This document shows positions 32,722 to 40,725 of a stretch of DNA of 64,000 nucleotides, piece after piece. The translations under genes were made by a program, and so were the position numbers. Position 1 is the stretch's first letter; every line of letters starts with the position of its first letter. Source of the DNA: Marinomonas balearica (GTDB lineage Bacteria; Pseudomonadota; Gammaproteobacteria; Pseudomonadales; Marinomonadaceae); contig NZ_SNXC01000002.1 of assembly GCF_004362145.1 (NCBI RefSeq), forward strand, positions 1 to 64,000, given 5' to 3'. Below the pieces are notes generated by a model that saw nothing but the letters and a program-made list of their open reading frames with translations, did no database searches and had not been told where the DNA came from.

Positions 32722-33678
32722 ATGAGCAGGTTCACAGCAAGACTCAAGAAAACAGCTCGTTTAATTAAGAGTAAGCGCTTGCTGACCTGTATCGCCTTTT
32801 CGCTCTTCTTTACCTCATCTCCGTCTATCTCAACCGAACCGAGCGTATTGCGCTCAATCGGCATCAGTGTTGCCGATTTAGGCAACCCTTACTTTGTAAA
32901 ATTGGTGGAGTCGACTTCGAGCAAAGCGGAAGAACTTTCTCCCCATCCCGTCAGAATGCACATTCGTTCGGATGCTTACGATTTAGAGCGCCAAACGGAG
33001 CAACTGAATCAATTCATCGACGAAGGCGTTGACCTTATCGTATTAACCGCAGCGGACGAATACGGTGTTGCCCCAGTGGTCGCAAAAGCACGGCGGGCGG
33101 GTATCAAAGTCATTGCTGTGGATGTGAACGCAGAAGGTGCAGACGCGACCATTACCACTGATAATGTTCAGGCTGGGCGCATTGCGTGTGAGGAACTAGC
33201 AGAGCGTATAGATTACAAAGGCAACTTTGTGATTATCAATGGCGTTTCTGTTTCATCCGTCGTGGAGCGAGTTGCGGGTTGTAAGTCAGCGATCAGTCGC
33301 TATCCAAAGATCAAATTACTCAGCGACAGACTAAACGGTACAGGCAGCCTTGAAGGCGGTATGGAAGCCATGACGTATCTCATGGAAGCCTACGATCATA
33401 TCGATGCTGTATTTACGATAAACGACCCAACCGCATTGGGCGCGATGCAAGCAGCCGACCAAGCCAACCGGAGTGAGTTTCTACTCGCTTCTGTAGATGG
33501 GGCAGAATTTGCGAAACGTTATATTGATAAAAGCGACATTTGGATCGGCACCGCAACGCAGCAGCCTGTACAAATGGCAGAAAAAGCAGTCGAAATTGGC
33601 TTAGATTTGTTGAACGGTAAGCAAATAGATCAAAAATTTATACTGATACCGTCAGAATTTTATGAGGCTGAAAAATAA
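32722..33678 (+). CDS. Orphan periplasmic sugar-binding-like protein, candidate sensor partner
   Basis: A 318-residue periplasmic binding protein of the ribose/TorT group. The N-terminal ~38 residues have a basic start and a hydrophobic stretch (LLTCIAFSLFFTSSPSIS), a plausible signal peptide. Mature motifs: SIGISVADLGNPYFVKLVES, LIVLTAADEYGVAPVV, TITTDNVQAGRI and AVFTINDPTALGAMQAA. It has an AGGAAAGG ribosome site and follows the ATPase gene by 48 bases, yet the operon already has a binding protein. Since a hybrid kinase with a periplasmic sensor domain begins the same cluster, it may report ligand to the kinase, as TorT does for TorS. An alternative is a second ligand for the same permease. 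Confidence 0.85.
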   Translation: MSRFTARLKKTARLIKSKRLLTCIAFSLFFTSSPSISTEPSVLRSIGISVADLGNPYFVKLVESTSSKAEELSPHPVRMHIRSDAYDLERQTEQLNQFIDEGVDLIVLTAADEYGVAPVVAKARRAGIKVIAVDVNAEGADATITTDNVQAGRIACEELAERIDYKGNFVIINGVSVSSVVERVAGCKSAISRYPKIKLLSDRLNGTGSLEGGMEAMTYLMEAYDHIDAVFTINDPTALGAMQAADQANRSEFLLASVDGAEFAKRYIDKSDIWIGTATQQPVQMAEKAVEIGLDLLNGKQIDQKFILIPSEFYEAEK

Positions 33679-33704
33679 AGGCGCTTCAATTGAGCGCCTT
33701 TATT
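33674..33704 (+). terminator. Rho-independent terminator of the Frc-type operon
   Basis: A perfect 12-bp stem AATAAAGGCGCT / AGCGCCTTTATT (33674-33685 and 33693-33704) with a 7-base loop overlaps the stop of the last operon gene. The A-rich left and T-rich right arms make it bidirectional, so it probably also stops the convergent dld transcript. Confidence 0.9.
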
Positions 33705-33725
33705 CTGTATTTCTAAAGTGGGTTT

Positions 33726-35474
33726 TTAATGACCCCCACAATCACTATTAGAGCAGCCACCTTCTTTCATTAATTCTTTCCAGTGTTTCAGTTTACTTGT
33801 GCCCCCGATGCCGGGATTGAAGGCGTTGGTTGGGTCGACTTTCTGGTAATGGTCGCGCAGTGCTTGCTTGGCAATGTATTCATGGCCAACATTATGCTCT
33901 GCGGGGTATTCGGCTCCACGAGTATCGAAGGATTCTAAAATCTTATTCTTCACCGCTTTCGCATCGACCCCTTTTTTCATAATGTAGTTTTGGTGCATGA
34001 CATGACAGAAGAAGTGTCCGTAGTACATCTTCACTGCGATTTGCTCTTCAAGCTCTTTTGGTAACGTTTCGAACCACTCGCGTTCGTTACGAGGGAAGGC
34101 CACATCAATGGTCATAATGGAGCCAAGGTCTTTGCCCTCCATTAAGTGGTAACGCCCAATCGCGCCACCAGCAACAAAACGATGAAGAATGGCTTGATCC
34201 GCTTCGCGCTCAGTACAAGCGAAGAAATCGCCTTTGTTGTCTTTGAAGAACTCATCTAGGTAAGCTTGCGCTTCATCTACACCCGCGTTTGCTGTTTCCA
34301 CAACCCAATGATGCTCGAAGCGTTCACGGAACTGTTCCATGCGTTGTGGTAGATGGTTCGGGAAAAAGTCTGCAATAAATTGCATAGCGCGATCAGAGAA
34401 TTTGTTTGGTAAAAACGAAAATTTACCCGCGATACGGTCGACAGTTCGTTTCATGGCAAACATCTTAGGCATGTATTTCGTGCCCATCTTGTCGATGACC
34501 AAGTAGCTGTCTTTTCCGTATTTCTTACTGATGTCGTAACACGTTTTGTGCATGTACTCGCCAGAGACTGGCAAGTTGTCGAATTTTGACAGCATATCAC
34601 GACGAATTTGTTCCATGACCGCTGGATCATTCGTGCCAATGTAGAACACTTGGTGTTTTTCAGGGATCGGAAAGGTGTCCATTCGTACGGCAAAGACAGC
34701 CAGCTTACCAGCACAGCCAGAAGATTCATGGAGGCGGCGAGGGTCAGCGTTAAAGCGAGACGGTGTTTCGGCATCGACATCACGAATACGCTTATTGTAC
34801 TCGTTGTCAGAAGCCCGTTTATCAGGGAACAGGATGTCCGATTCTTTATACGTTTTGTTCTGAAGATTCGATAAAATTTCTTCAGGTGTTTCACCCAAAT
34901 CAATACCCAAATGGTTCACAAGACGCAGCTCACCTTCAGGCGTAACTTCCGCATATAAGGTAAGTTCTGTATACGCTGGGCCGCGTTGTACAAGCGCTCC
35001 ACCAGAGTTATTACAAATGCCGCCAACGATCGATGCACCAATACAAGAAGAGCCGATAACAGAATGCGGCTCACGACCAAAAGGTTTAAGGCGTTCTTCA
35101 AGCCCAAACAAGGTACTGCCGGGTAAGCCAACAATTTGTTTGCCTTCGTTAATAATATGAATGTCGTCGATGCGCATAGTGCTCACGACTACAATAGGGC
35201 GATCGTAATCGTTCCCGTTGGGTGTTGAACCGCCAGTTAAACCGGTGTTGGCGGCTTGCATGATGACAATGGCGTCAGCTTTGACACAAGCCTCAAGCAC
35301 TTTCCAAGTTTCAACTAGACTCGCTGGTCGAACAACGGCATACGCTTCACCGCCACCCAATCGAAACCCTTTGCAAAACGGTTGTTTTTTGTCTTCGTCC
35401 GTTAGTGTATGCGCAGCGCCAACAATGCTTTGTAGCTCGGCAGCCAAATTTGAGTTGAAACTTGGGTTTGTCAT
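33726..35474 (-). CDS. dld: Quinone-dependent D-lactate dehydrogenase
   Basis: A 582-residue FAD enzyme that oxidises D-lactate to pyruvate and passes electrons to the quinone pool at the inner membrane. The FAD-binding half shows RLGGGEAYAVVRPASLVETW, MQAANTGLTGGSTPNG and SSCIGASIVGGICNNSGG; the C-terminal half matches the Dld-type membrane-binding/cap region (HNVGHEYIAKQALRDHYQ and DPTNAFNPGIGGTSK). Length is as in E. coli Dld (571). The tail ends with a Cys-rich CSNSDCGGH. It is transcribed alone, divergent from the trans-sulfuration gene and convergent with the Frc-type operon. Confidence 0.95.
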   Translation of the reverse strand: MTNPSFNSNLAAELQSIVGAAHTLTDEDKKQPFCKGFRLGGGEAYAVVRPASLVETWKVLEACVKADAIVIMQAANTGLTGGSTPNGNDYDRPIVVVSTMRIDDIHIINEGKQIVGLPGSTLFGLEERLKPFGREPHSVIGSSCIGASIVGGICNNSGGALVQRGPAYTELTLYAEVTPEGELRLVNHLGIDLGETPEEILSNLQNKTYKESDILFPDKRASDNEYNKRIRDVDAETPSRFNADPRRLHESSGCAGKLAVFAVRMDTFPIPEKHQVFYIGTNDPAVMEQIRRDMLSKFDNLPVSGEYMHKTCYDISKKYGKDSYLVIDKMGTKYMPKMFAMKRTVDRIAGKFSFLPNKFSDRAMQFIADFFPNHLPQRMEQFRERFEHHWVVETANAGVDEAQAYLDEFFKDNKGDFFACTEREADQAILHRFVAGGAIGRYHLMEGKDLGSIMTIDVAFPRNEREWFETLPKELEEQIAVKMYYGHFFCHVMHQNYIMKKGVDAKAVKNKILESFDTRGAEYPAEHNVGHEYIAKQALRDHYQKVDPTNAFNPGIGGTSKLKHWKELMKEGGCSNSDCGGH

Positions 35475-35768
35475 AAGTGTCTTTCGTCGTATGGTGAATA
35501 GAGAGTGTAAGTATACTTGACTAAAGTTGGTGCAAAAACAGGCAGTGCCAGATTATTGTGCGTTACATCATTCAATTTAATTACGGTATCAAGAATGCTT
35601 ATTGGTAAATGCCTAACTTGATGTTTTTCTTATTAAGTTAATTCGCGTCTATTACATGAAAGATTGCCATTAAAAAAAACCACCCTGAGGCTTGGAATAG
35701 ATGATTACTCGACTGGCTCAATGTCCACTATATTTGCGCTAAGAAACGAGACTTACTGGGAGCCGTCC

Positions 35769-36986
35769 ATGGACAATCAACATACGAATAAACCAAACCA
35801 AACAAAAGACATTAATGCTGTCGGAGTGGGAACACAGGCCGTTTGGGGTGGCGAAACGGTAGGTCATCCGTATCGTGCGACTCAGACGCCTATTGTTGCA
35901 AGCGCAGCCTACGGTTACGAAGACATCGACGAGTGGTACGACGTTGCTTTGGGCAAAGCCCCCGGTTTCATATATAGCCGTATGAGCAACCCAACGGTTG
36001 AAGTATTGGAAGCGAAGCTGTGTCAGCTAGAGCGTGCTGAATCAGCGGTTGCATTCAGTAGCGGAATGGCCGTGATCAGCAGTGTGTTGTACACCTTTTT
36101 GTCGCATGGCATGCGCGTTGTTTCGACCAAAGACAGCTACGGTGGCACGAATAAAATTTTTGAAGAGTTTCTGCCAAAAATGGGTGTAGAGGTGACACTT
36201 TGTGAAACCCAAGATCACGAAGCCATCGAAGCTGAAATCGCCAAAGGCTGCGACCTTCTGTATTTAGAAACCCCCACGAACCCGACTTTAAAAGTCTTGG
36301 ACATTAAACGTCTTGCAGCCGCCGCGAAAGCGCAAGGTGCCATTGTTATCGCGGACAATACCTTTGCCACGCCGTTGAACCAAAGCCCTCTGACACTTGG
36401 AGTCGATGTTGTGTTGCACAGCGCGACTAAGTTTTTAAGTGGCCATGCGGACGCAATGGGCGGTATTGCCTGTGGTGCAGAATCTTTGATGAGCCAAGTT
36501 AGGCACTATCGAGAAATCAACGGAGCGTCTCTCGATCCATTTTCTGCTTACCTCATTATTCGCGGAATCAAGACGCTTGCATTGCGAATGCGCCAACAAC
36601 AAGCCAGTGCAATGGCTTTAGCGGAGTATCTGCAAACCGAGCCAGAAGTCGAAGCGGTTAATTATCCGGGGCTACCGACGCATACAGGGCATGAGATTGC
36701 TAAAGCGCAAATGAAAGGTTTTGGTGCAATCGTTAGCTTTGTGCTCAAAGGCGGGATGGAAACCGTGACCAAACTCTTGCCCAAACTGCAATTTGCGCAT
36801 TGCGCTGGCAACCTAGGTGCGGTGGAAACCATATACGGCCCAGCAAGAACGACAAGTCACGTTGAAAACACGCTAGAAGAACGTCTAGCGTTGGGGATTT
36901 CGGAAGGGCTCGTGCGTATCTCTGTTGGAATCGAAGACACTGAAGATTTAGTGGCGGATCTCAAACAGGCTTTTGCTTCTTTATAA
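35769..36986 (+). CDS. Cystathionine gamma-synthase family PLP enzyme
   Basis: A 405-residue member of the Cys/Met metabolism PLP family. The PLP lysine lies in LHSATKFLSGH; substrate and cofactor residues appear in YSRMSNPTVEVLE, SSGMAVISSVL, YLETPTNPTLKV and IADNTFATP. ATG at 35769 is chosen since GGGAG lies 6 bases before; an upstream in-frame stretch to 35664 has no family character. It could be a cystathionine gamma-synthase, O-succinyl(acetyl)homoserine sulfhydrylase or methionine gamma-lyase; the sequence alone does not decide. A GcvA-like LysR gene follows on the same strand after a hairpin. Confidence 0.88.
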   Translation: MDNQHTNKPNQTKDINAVGVGTQAVWGGETVGHPYRATQTPIVASAAYGYEDIDEWYDVALGKAPGFIYSRMSNPTVEVLEAKLCQLERAESAVAFSSGMAVISSVLYTFLSHGMRVVSTKDSYGGTNKIFEEFLPKMGVEVTLCETQDHEAIEAEIAKGCDLLYLETPTNPTLKVLDIKRLAAAAKAQGAIVIADNTFATPLNQSPLTLGVDVVLHSATKFLSGHADAMGGIACGAESLMSQVRHYREINGASLDPFSAYLIIRGIKTLALRMRQQQASAMALAEYLQTEPEVEAVNYPGLPTHTGHEIAKAQMKGFGAIVSFVLKGGMETVTKLLPKLQFAHCAGNLGAVETIYGPARTTSHVENTLEERLALGISEGLVRISVGIEDTEDLVADLKQAFASL

Positions 36987-37006
36987 GCACAACACCATTG
37001 CGCTCA

Positions 37007-37031
37007 AAGAGGCTTTGTTCAAAAGCCTCTT
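37007..37031 (+). terminator. Hairpin after the PLP-enzyme gene
   Basis: A perfect 10-bp stem AAGAGGCTTT / AAAGCCTCTT (37007-37016 and 37022-37031) with a 5-base loop, 21 bases after the stop. A T-run is only reached about 10 bases later, so termination may be partial and allow some read-through into the LysR gene. Confidence 0.65.
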
Positions 37032-37110
37032 ATGACCTCTTTTTTGTTAATGACTTTTCCTTTGGTAGCGGGAGCGTTACGATTACCTGACTATTTGCTG
37101 GGCGTTTCAA

Positions 37111-37992
37111 ATGAATCAAAAAGTTCTCCCTCCACTCAATTGGCTGCGTGCTTTTGAAGTCTCAGCGCGTCATCTGAATTTTACTCATGCCGCATCTGAG
37201 CTGTGTTTGACGCAAGGCGCAGTCAGCCAGCAGATACGCCTACTCGAAGATCACTTAGGCATCCCACTTTTTAAACGTCTACCAAGAGGGTTAAGCTTAA
37301 CCTCCGAAGGGCAGTCTTACCTACCTGTTGTTCAGGATGCCATCTCTCGTCTCGCCGCTGCAACCAGCGAACTCGTTAACAAAGGTGCCCATAAGCCGAT
37401 TAAGATTCACGGTAGTTTATCTTTTTTTGTCCACTGGCTAGCGCCCAAATTGACCGATTTTAAGCAGCGTTATCCGAACATCGATATTCGCTACACCACC
37501 TCGCTTTGGGTCGACGATGTTGATGACGATCACGAGCTAGAAATACGCTGGGGCAATGGCGACTGGCCGGGCTTTATTGTCAGACGGCTCACATGGGACA
37601 CACTGTTTCCCGTTTGCGCTCCTGCTTTGCTCGATACAATCAATGCTCCCTCCGACCTTGCTAATCACACTTTACTCCACACCATCGGCTACGAAGAAGG
37701 GTGGGGATACTGGCTTTCAATGGTTGGAGAGCAGAATGTCGACCCAGCAAAAGGCATGCAAGTAGACACACTCCTCGCCGCGCTCAAAATGGCGGAACTG
37801 GGGTTGGGTGTCGCACTGGCCCGCTCGTCCATGACAGAAGACCTGATCGCGGAAGGAAAGCTGGTGGAGCTGTTTGATAAAAGGCTCAACGCCAGCGAAT
37901 CCTTTTATTTAGTGCATAAAACAGGAGCCGAGCTGAGTGACGATGTAAATGTGTTTTTGGAGTGGTTGGGTTATTTGAATTTGCGACACTAA
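37111..37992 (+). CDS. LysR-family transcriptional regulator (GcvA-like)
   Basis: A 293-residue regulator. The N-terminal winged helix reads LNWLRAFEVSARHLNFTHAA with recognition helix TQGAVSQQIRLLEDHLG and IPLFKRLPRGLSLTSEG, the GcvA subgroup pattern. The C-terminal ~200 residues are the LysR substrate domain, ending NASESFYLVHKTGAELSDD. Target genes may include the PLP enzyme just upstream. Notably, a decayed 3' fragment similar to its last ~45 codons lies 5.2 kb away at 43209-43352, in the same orientation, on the far side of the accessory island. Confidence 0.92.
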   Translation: MNQKVLPPLNWLRAFEVSARHLNFTHAASELCLTQGAVSQQIRLLEDHLGIPLFKRLPRGLSLTSEGQSYLPVVQDAISRLAAATSELVNKGAHKPIKIHGSLSFFVHWLAPKLTDFKQRYPNIDIRYTTSLWVDDVDDDHELEIRWGNGDWPGFIVRRLTWDTLFPVCAPALLDTINAPSDLANHTLLHTIGYEEGWGYWLSMVGEQNVDPAKGMQVDTLLAALKMAELGLGVALARSSMTEDLIAEGKLVELFDKRLNASESFYLVHKTGAELSDDVNVFLEWLGYLNLRH

Positions 37993-38082
37993 ACTTGCTC
38001 TCTAAAATACTCAAATTCGTTGTGTTATTATTTATCGGAGTGCTTACGGTATTGTGAATATGGTTGTCTAGAGGGAGTAAAA

Positions 38083-38403
38083 ATGCCATCTAATCCAATT
38101 TTTTATTATTTCGTATCAATATCAATATCAATATATTTAATTTGTTACTTTTTTGCTAGCTCTTCGGCAGCAAAAAGACCGAAAACTAGCTTATCTAATC
38201 GTGTAGGTTTATTTTTTGTTGTTGCTTCATGTTTAGTTTCTAGTGTCCATTATGCTGTTTTTGAGGATGGAGCATTTAGAGTAGCCTCTTACTCATTTTT
38301 TGAGTTCTATAATGATTATAATATCAGGTTTTTTGCTTTCGTAATGATGATATTAGGGGTGGTTTTTCCTATGAGAATTTTTAGGAAAAACTGGAATAAA
38401 TAG
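38083..38403 (+). CDS. Small three-helix membrane protein, paralogue A
   Basis: A 106-residue protein of unknown function. ATG at 38083 follows a strong GAGGGAG site; an upstream reading is not supported. Three hydrophobic segments (about 6-27, 40-58 and 82-99). The stretch HYAVFEDGAFRV, then YNIRFFAFVMMILGVVFPMR, matches in spacing and character the next gene's QYTISKDGAFFF and GYIRVFSLFMAGLSVFIPIR, so the two are diverged duplicates. The coding bases are clearly richer in A and T than those of the neighbouring chromosomal genes, which suggests acquired DNA. Confidence 0.75.
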   Translation: MPSNPIFYYFVSISISIYLICYFFASSSAAKRPKTSLSNRVGLFFVVASCLVSSVHYAVFEDGAFRVASYSFFEFYNDYNIRFFAFVMMILGVVFPMRIFRKNWNK

Positions 38404-38565
38404 TCTCTGATATTTGTATAGGAAGCTTTATGAAAAGCTAATATCCTGGCTTCCTGTTATTTTATTTTCGTAAGCAATAAAGTGAGAGAGGAATAGTTCA
38501 CCATTTATAAAAATCAACGAGCATATTTATTTTAAATCTATATAGATGGAGGGTGAAGTAGAAAA

Positions 38566-38853
38566 ATGAGTCCATATTTATATTTAGCGTCATCTGTCAT
38601 GTTAACTACATTTATATATGCTATTTCAGCATTAGCTGCTAAAACTCGTCATGGGAAAGATTTAGCATCTCTCGTTAGTATTGTTATTATACTTTTTTCT
38701 ATATTTGTTGGTACAGGGCAATATACTATATCTAAAGATGGTGCCTTTTTCTTTGTCGATTTTACGGAGAATGGTTATATTAGAGTTTTCTCTCTTTTTA
38801 TGGCCGGGTTAAGTGTTTTTATTCCAATTAGAAAACTAGGAAGAAAAAAATAA
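38566..38853 (+). CDS. Small three-helix membrane protein, paralogue B
   Basis: A 95-residue protein of unknown function, AT-rich like its neighbours, with a strong GGAGGGTG ribosome site before ATG 38566. Hydrophobic segments lie at about 5-24, 34-52 and 70-87, with a basic tail (RKLGRKK). It shares with the preceding protein a central DGAF motif after the second helix and a closing I/VRxFxxFxxxxxxVxxPxRxxxRK pattern. The intervening 162 bases have no gene. Such short membrane proteins in islands are often immunity, toxin or phage-defence accessory proteins, but nothing in the sequence settles it. Confidence 0.75.
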   Translation: MSPYLYLASSVMLTTFIYAISALAAKTRHGKDLASLVSIVIILFSIFVGTGQYTISKDGAFFFVDFTENGYIRVFSLFMAGLSVFIPIRKLGRKK

Positions 38854-38900
38854 TTATATGGTTGTTTTAAGTGGAATTAGGTTTTTTATATTAGTATTTT

Positions 38901-38935
38901 GGAGTGATATATTATCGGTCACACACTCCTTTTTT
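38901..38935 (+). terminator. Probable terminator after paralogue B
   Basis: A 6-bp stem GGAGTG / CACTCC (38901-38906 and 38924-38929) with a 17-base loop is followed by six T residues (38930-38935). It lies 47 bases after the stop of the 95-residue membrane protein. The stem is short, so the call is moderate. Confidence 0.5.
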
Positions 38936-38997
38936 GGAACCAAAGTTCCCTAATTTAAAAGTATCGCACTTATTGTCTTAATTTAGGGAGGTATATT

Positions 38998-39201
38998 ATG
39001 AAGCTGAATGAGTTTTTTTGCATTGCTATCGGTTTAGTTACTTGTATGTTCGGTTTTAAGATTTATTTCAACGGAAGTTATAAAAGCTATAAGTATGACG
39101 TGTTAAACTTTGGAAGTAATCATGAATATATAGGGATGGCTATAATTATTACTGGGATCTATTTGCTATATTTAGCGTTTAATAAGTTTATTAAGTATTA
39201 A
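38998..39201 (+). CDS. Small two-helix membrane protein
   Basis: A 67-residue protein with hydrophobic segments at about 5-22 and 43-61 (GMAIIITGIYLLYLAF), a Tyr/Lys-rich loop between (FNGSYKSYKYDVLNFGSN) and a basic end. ATG at 38998 follows TTAGGGAGG at ideal distance, the best reason to treat it as real. It is AT-rich and has no recognisable family. Its last base is the first base of the left 438-bp repeat, so its 3' end touches the mobile-element remnant. Confidence 0.65.
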   Translation: MKLNEFFCIAIGLVTCMFGFKIYFNGSYKSYKYDVLNFGSNHEYIGMAIIITGIYLLYLAFNKFIKY

Positions 39202-39638
39202 TACAGGCCATATATGGACGTTCCGGCTAGGTCAAGGCCGCACTTAACCGAACCACCCTTTTTAGGGCATTAATACGATCTTGTTGACCTCACCGGACGT
39301 GTTGTTCGGGAGGATAAAAGAGGGTCAATTGTTCTATCACTGTCGCCTATTTTACAAAGAGTAGGCATTTCTCACGAAAGTTGGATAACGATTACAACTC
39401 TGTTCGAATCAAACTCAAGCAGTATTGTAGGAGCGGAAGCGAGCTTAAAGGAATATTCGCACTCAAATCCTAAAGCCAGACCAAACCGAAGGTGCGCAAG
39501 GCTATTCGCATAGTTTAAATCCATTCCTAAACGGGTCTAAGATCATGCAATTTGAGTGGTATGAGGTCATTTCTTGCGTGAAAATTGAGACTAATCTTCA
39601 GTTCACCGTGAACTTCTAAGGTTGGCAGTTTTGCTTCT
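39201..39638 (+). repeat. 438-bp direct repeat, left copy (transposable-element remnant)
   Basis: This segment matches 41277-41714 without a single gap and with about 28 mismatches by hand count (about 94% identity). It begins at ATACAGGCCATATATGG and ends at GCAGTTTTGCTTCT. Within it lies a transposase C-terminal remnant (39274-39513). The last ~125 bases are the non-transposase end of the element. The two copies frame a 2.1-kb segment with an unknown gene, a decayed gene and a lipoprotein gene. A further 11-base match (TTAATACAGGC) occurs at 40321. Confidence 0.9.
39274..39513 (+). pseudogene. C-terminal remnant of a Y1-type (IS200/REP-associated-like) transposase, left copy
   Basis: An open frame of 79 codons ending TAG, reading YDLVDLTGRVVREDKRGSIV, then LSPILQRVGISHESWITITTLF and VGAEASLKEYS. 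The VDxTGRxxREDKRGxI - PILxRxGIxxExW pattern is, from memory, the C-terminal part of large IS200-like/REP-associated tyrosine transposases. The catalytic HUH domain is missing, and the frame is stopped by TAA directly before position 39274, with similar-looking sequence continuing upstream to about 39214. It is therefore a dead fragment. Family naming depends on recall and needs a profile search. Confidence 0.7.
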
Positions 39639-39689
39639 GGAATTAAATCGATAGATTTGATTGTAGAATTGGAAAGTGTTTCCTGATTC

Positions 39690-39794
39690 TATGTAGTGGG
39701 TGTCTGTTAGTATGTAGTGGGTGTCTGTTAGTATGTAGTGGGTGTCTGTTAGTATGTAGTGGGTGTCTGTTAGTATGTAGTGGGTGTCTGTTGG
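39690..39794. repeat. Five tandem copies of a 21-bp unit
   Basis: The unit TATGTAGTGGGTGTCTGTTA+G is repeated five times head to tail with no spacer (39690-39710, 39711-39731, 39732-39752, 39753-39773, 39774-39794); only the last differs, by one base (GTTGG). Single copies of its core, GGGTGTCTGTTAGTA, occur at 41721 and 43154. In each transposase-remnant copy the core lies downstream of the element, so it is probably the element's terminal motif, here amplified by slippage or by repeated insertion. Confidence 0.92.
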
Positions 39795-39857
39795 TATGGT
39801 TAATAATGCTTCTAATATGCACTTCGGTGAGATAGCTGAGTTTGATGGGTAATTTTG

Positions 39858-40313
39858 ATGACTAAAGAACAAAAGAAGCTTGCAGAGCTTAACTCTATTC
39901 GGTCATGGTGCATGACCGTAATTGAGTATGCAATTAAAGTTGATAGCTCTTCTTCGCCGGTGATGAATCAGTTTAAGTCTATTGTTGATTCAACTTTTGA
40001 AATGAAAAACCTTAAGGGGTTAAAAACTCTCAAAAGCGATTTAAGAGAGCTTTTTGGTGACTTAAGCGTTTCACAGCGCGAGGAGCTTTCTAATCTGTTG
40101 GCTTTAGAATCAACTGACTCAGTGACAGATTTGAGTCAAAAGGCTGAAAGTATCTTATCTAAAGGGAGTATAGGTAACGAAGATGATTATCGCTTCTTGA
40201 GTAATTATATTGATTATCTCTTGGAGAATAATACGACTGAAAAGATTGAATCGATTAATAAAATATTACTTCAGTATGTGAGGCACTTAAATAAAAATCA
40301 TAGCGATAAGTGA
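39858..40313 (+). CDS. Unknown helical protein between the two direct repeats
   Basis: A 151-residue, probably soluble and helical protein (KNLKGLKTLKSDLRELFGDL, LSNYIDYLLENN) with no family that I recognise. It lies directly after the tandem-repeat array; ATG at 39858 has only a weak upstream GGGT. No signal peptide or membrane segment is seen. It has AT-rich codon use like the other island genes. A decayed gene and a lipoprotein gene follow on the same strand, and all three are framed by the 438-bp repeats. Confidence 0.65.
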   Translation: MTKEQKKLAELNSIRSWCMTVIEYAIKVDSSSSPVMNQFKSIVDSTFEMKNLKGLKTLKSDLRELFGDLSVSQREELSNLLALESTDSVTDLSQKAESILSKGSIGNEDDYRFLSNYIDYLLENNTTEKIESINKILLQYVRHLNKNHSDK

Positions 40314-40379
40314 ATTTACATTAATACAGGCTACCCATATCTTTATTTTTATGAGGCTACTATAAAAAAGACAGGGGTG

Positions 40380-40693
40380 ATGGAAGATATTTTAGGTGTT
40401 GTTGGCAAATATTTTTGTGAAAAAGTAAAACTTGAAGAGGTCTTTAGAGTTACTATTGGAATAGGAATAAGTGAGCTGGGGAAAAATCTGGACATTTATT
40501 AGATGGCACAATTACAACCACTCACTATGTAACATATCGAGTTAAACAAAAGTATGTTTATAGCATAAAAACCGATTTATGCAAAACTTTCGACAGCTAG
40601 GGTTGTGCAAGTATCAAGAGGAAAATGGTTTAAACGGGAGACACTGTGCTTCTTGAGGAGCTTAATCGTGAACCTGTTACTGAAAGTACTTAG
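40380..40693 (+). pseudogene. Decayed gene with at least two frameshifts
   Basis: Three coding-like stretches in different frames follow one another: MEDILGVVGKYFCEKVKLEE through IGISELGK (ATG 40380, stop 40500-40502); then LLDGTITTTHYVTYRVKQKY and VYSIKTDLCKTFDS ending at TAG 40598-40600; then, after VVQVSRGKWFKRET, the frame of VLLEELNREPVTEST ending at TAG 40691-40693. Read together they look like one protein of roughly 100 residues broken by indels and a stop. No family is recognised. Its last bases adjoin the start region of the lipoprotein gene. Confidence 0.55.
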
Positions 40694-40725
40694 TGGGATT
40701 TTTGGGAATAGTTAAGGGTGAAAAT

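Noticed and set aside
34451-34903. 150-codon minus-strand open frame inside dld
   Set aside because: It is a shifted reading of the conserved dld gene; the dld frame is intact throughout.
39690-39794. CRISPR-like array
   Set aside because: The 21-bp units abut with no spacers between them and no cas genes are in the window, so this is a tandem repeat and not CRISPR.
39603-39872. Minus-strand open frame with ILTDTHY repeats
   Set aside because: It only translates the 21-bp tandem DNA repeat and part of the element tail; there is no ribosome site or protein-like remainder.
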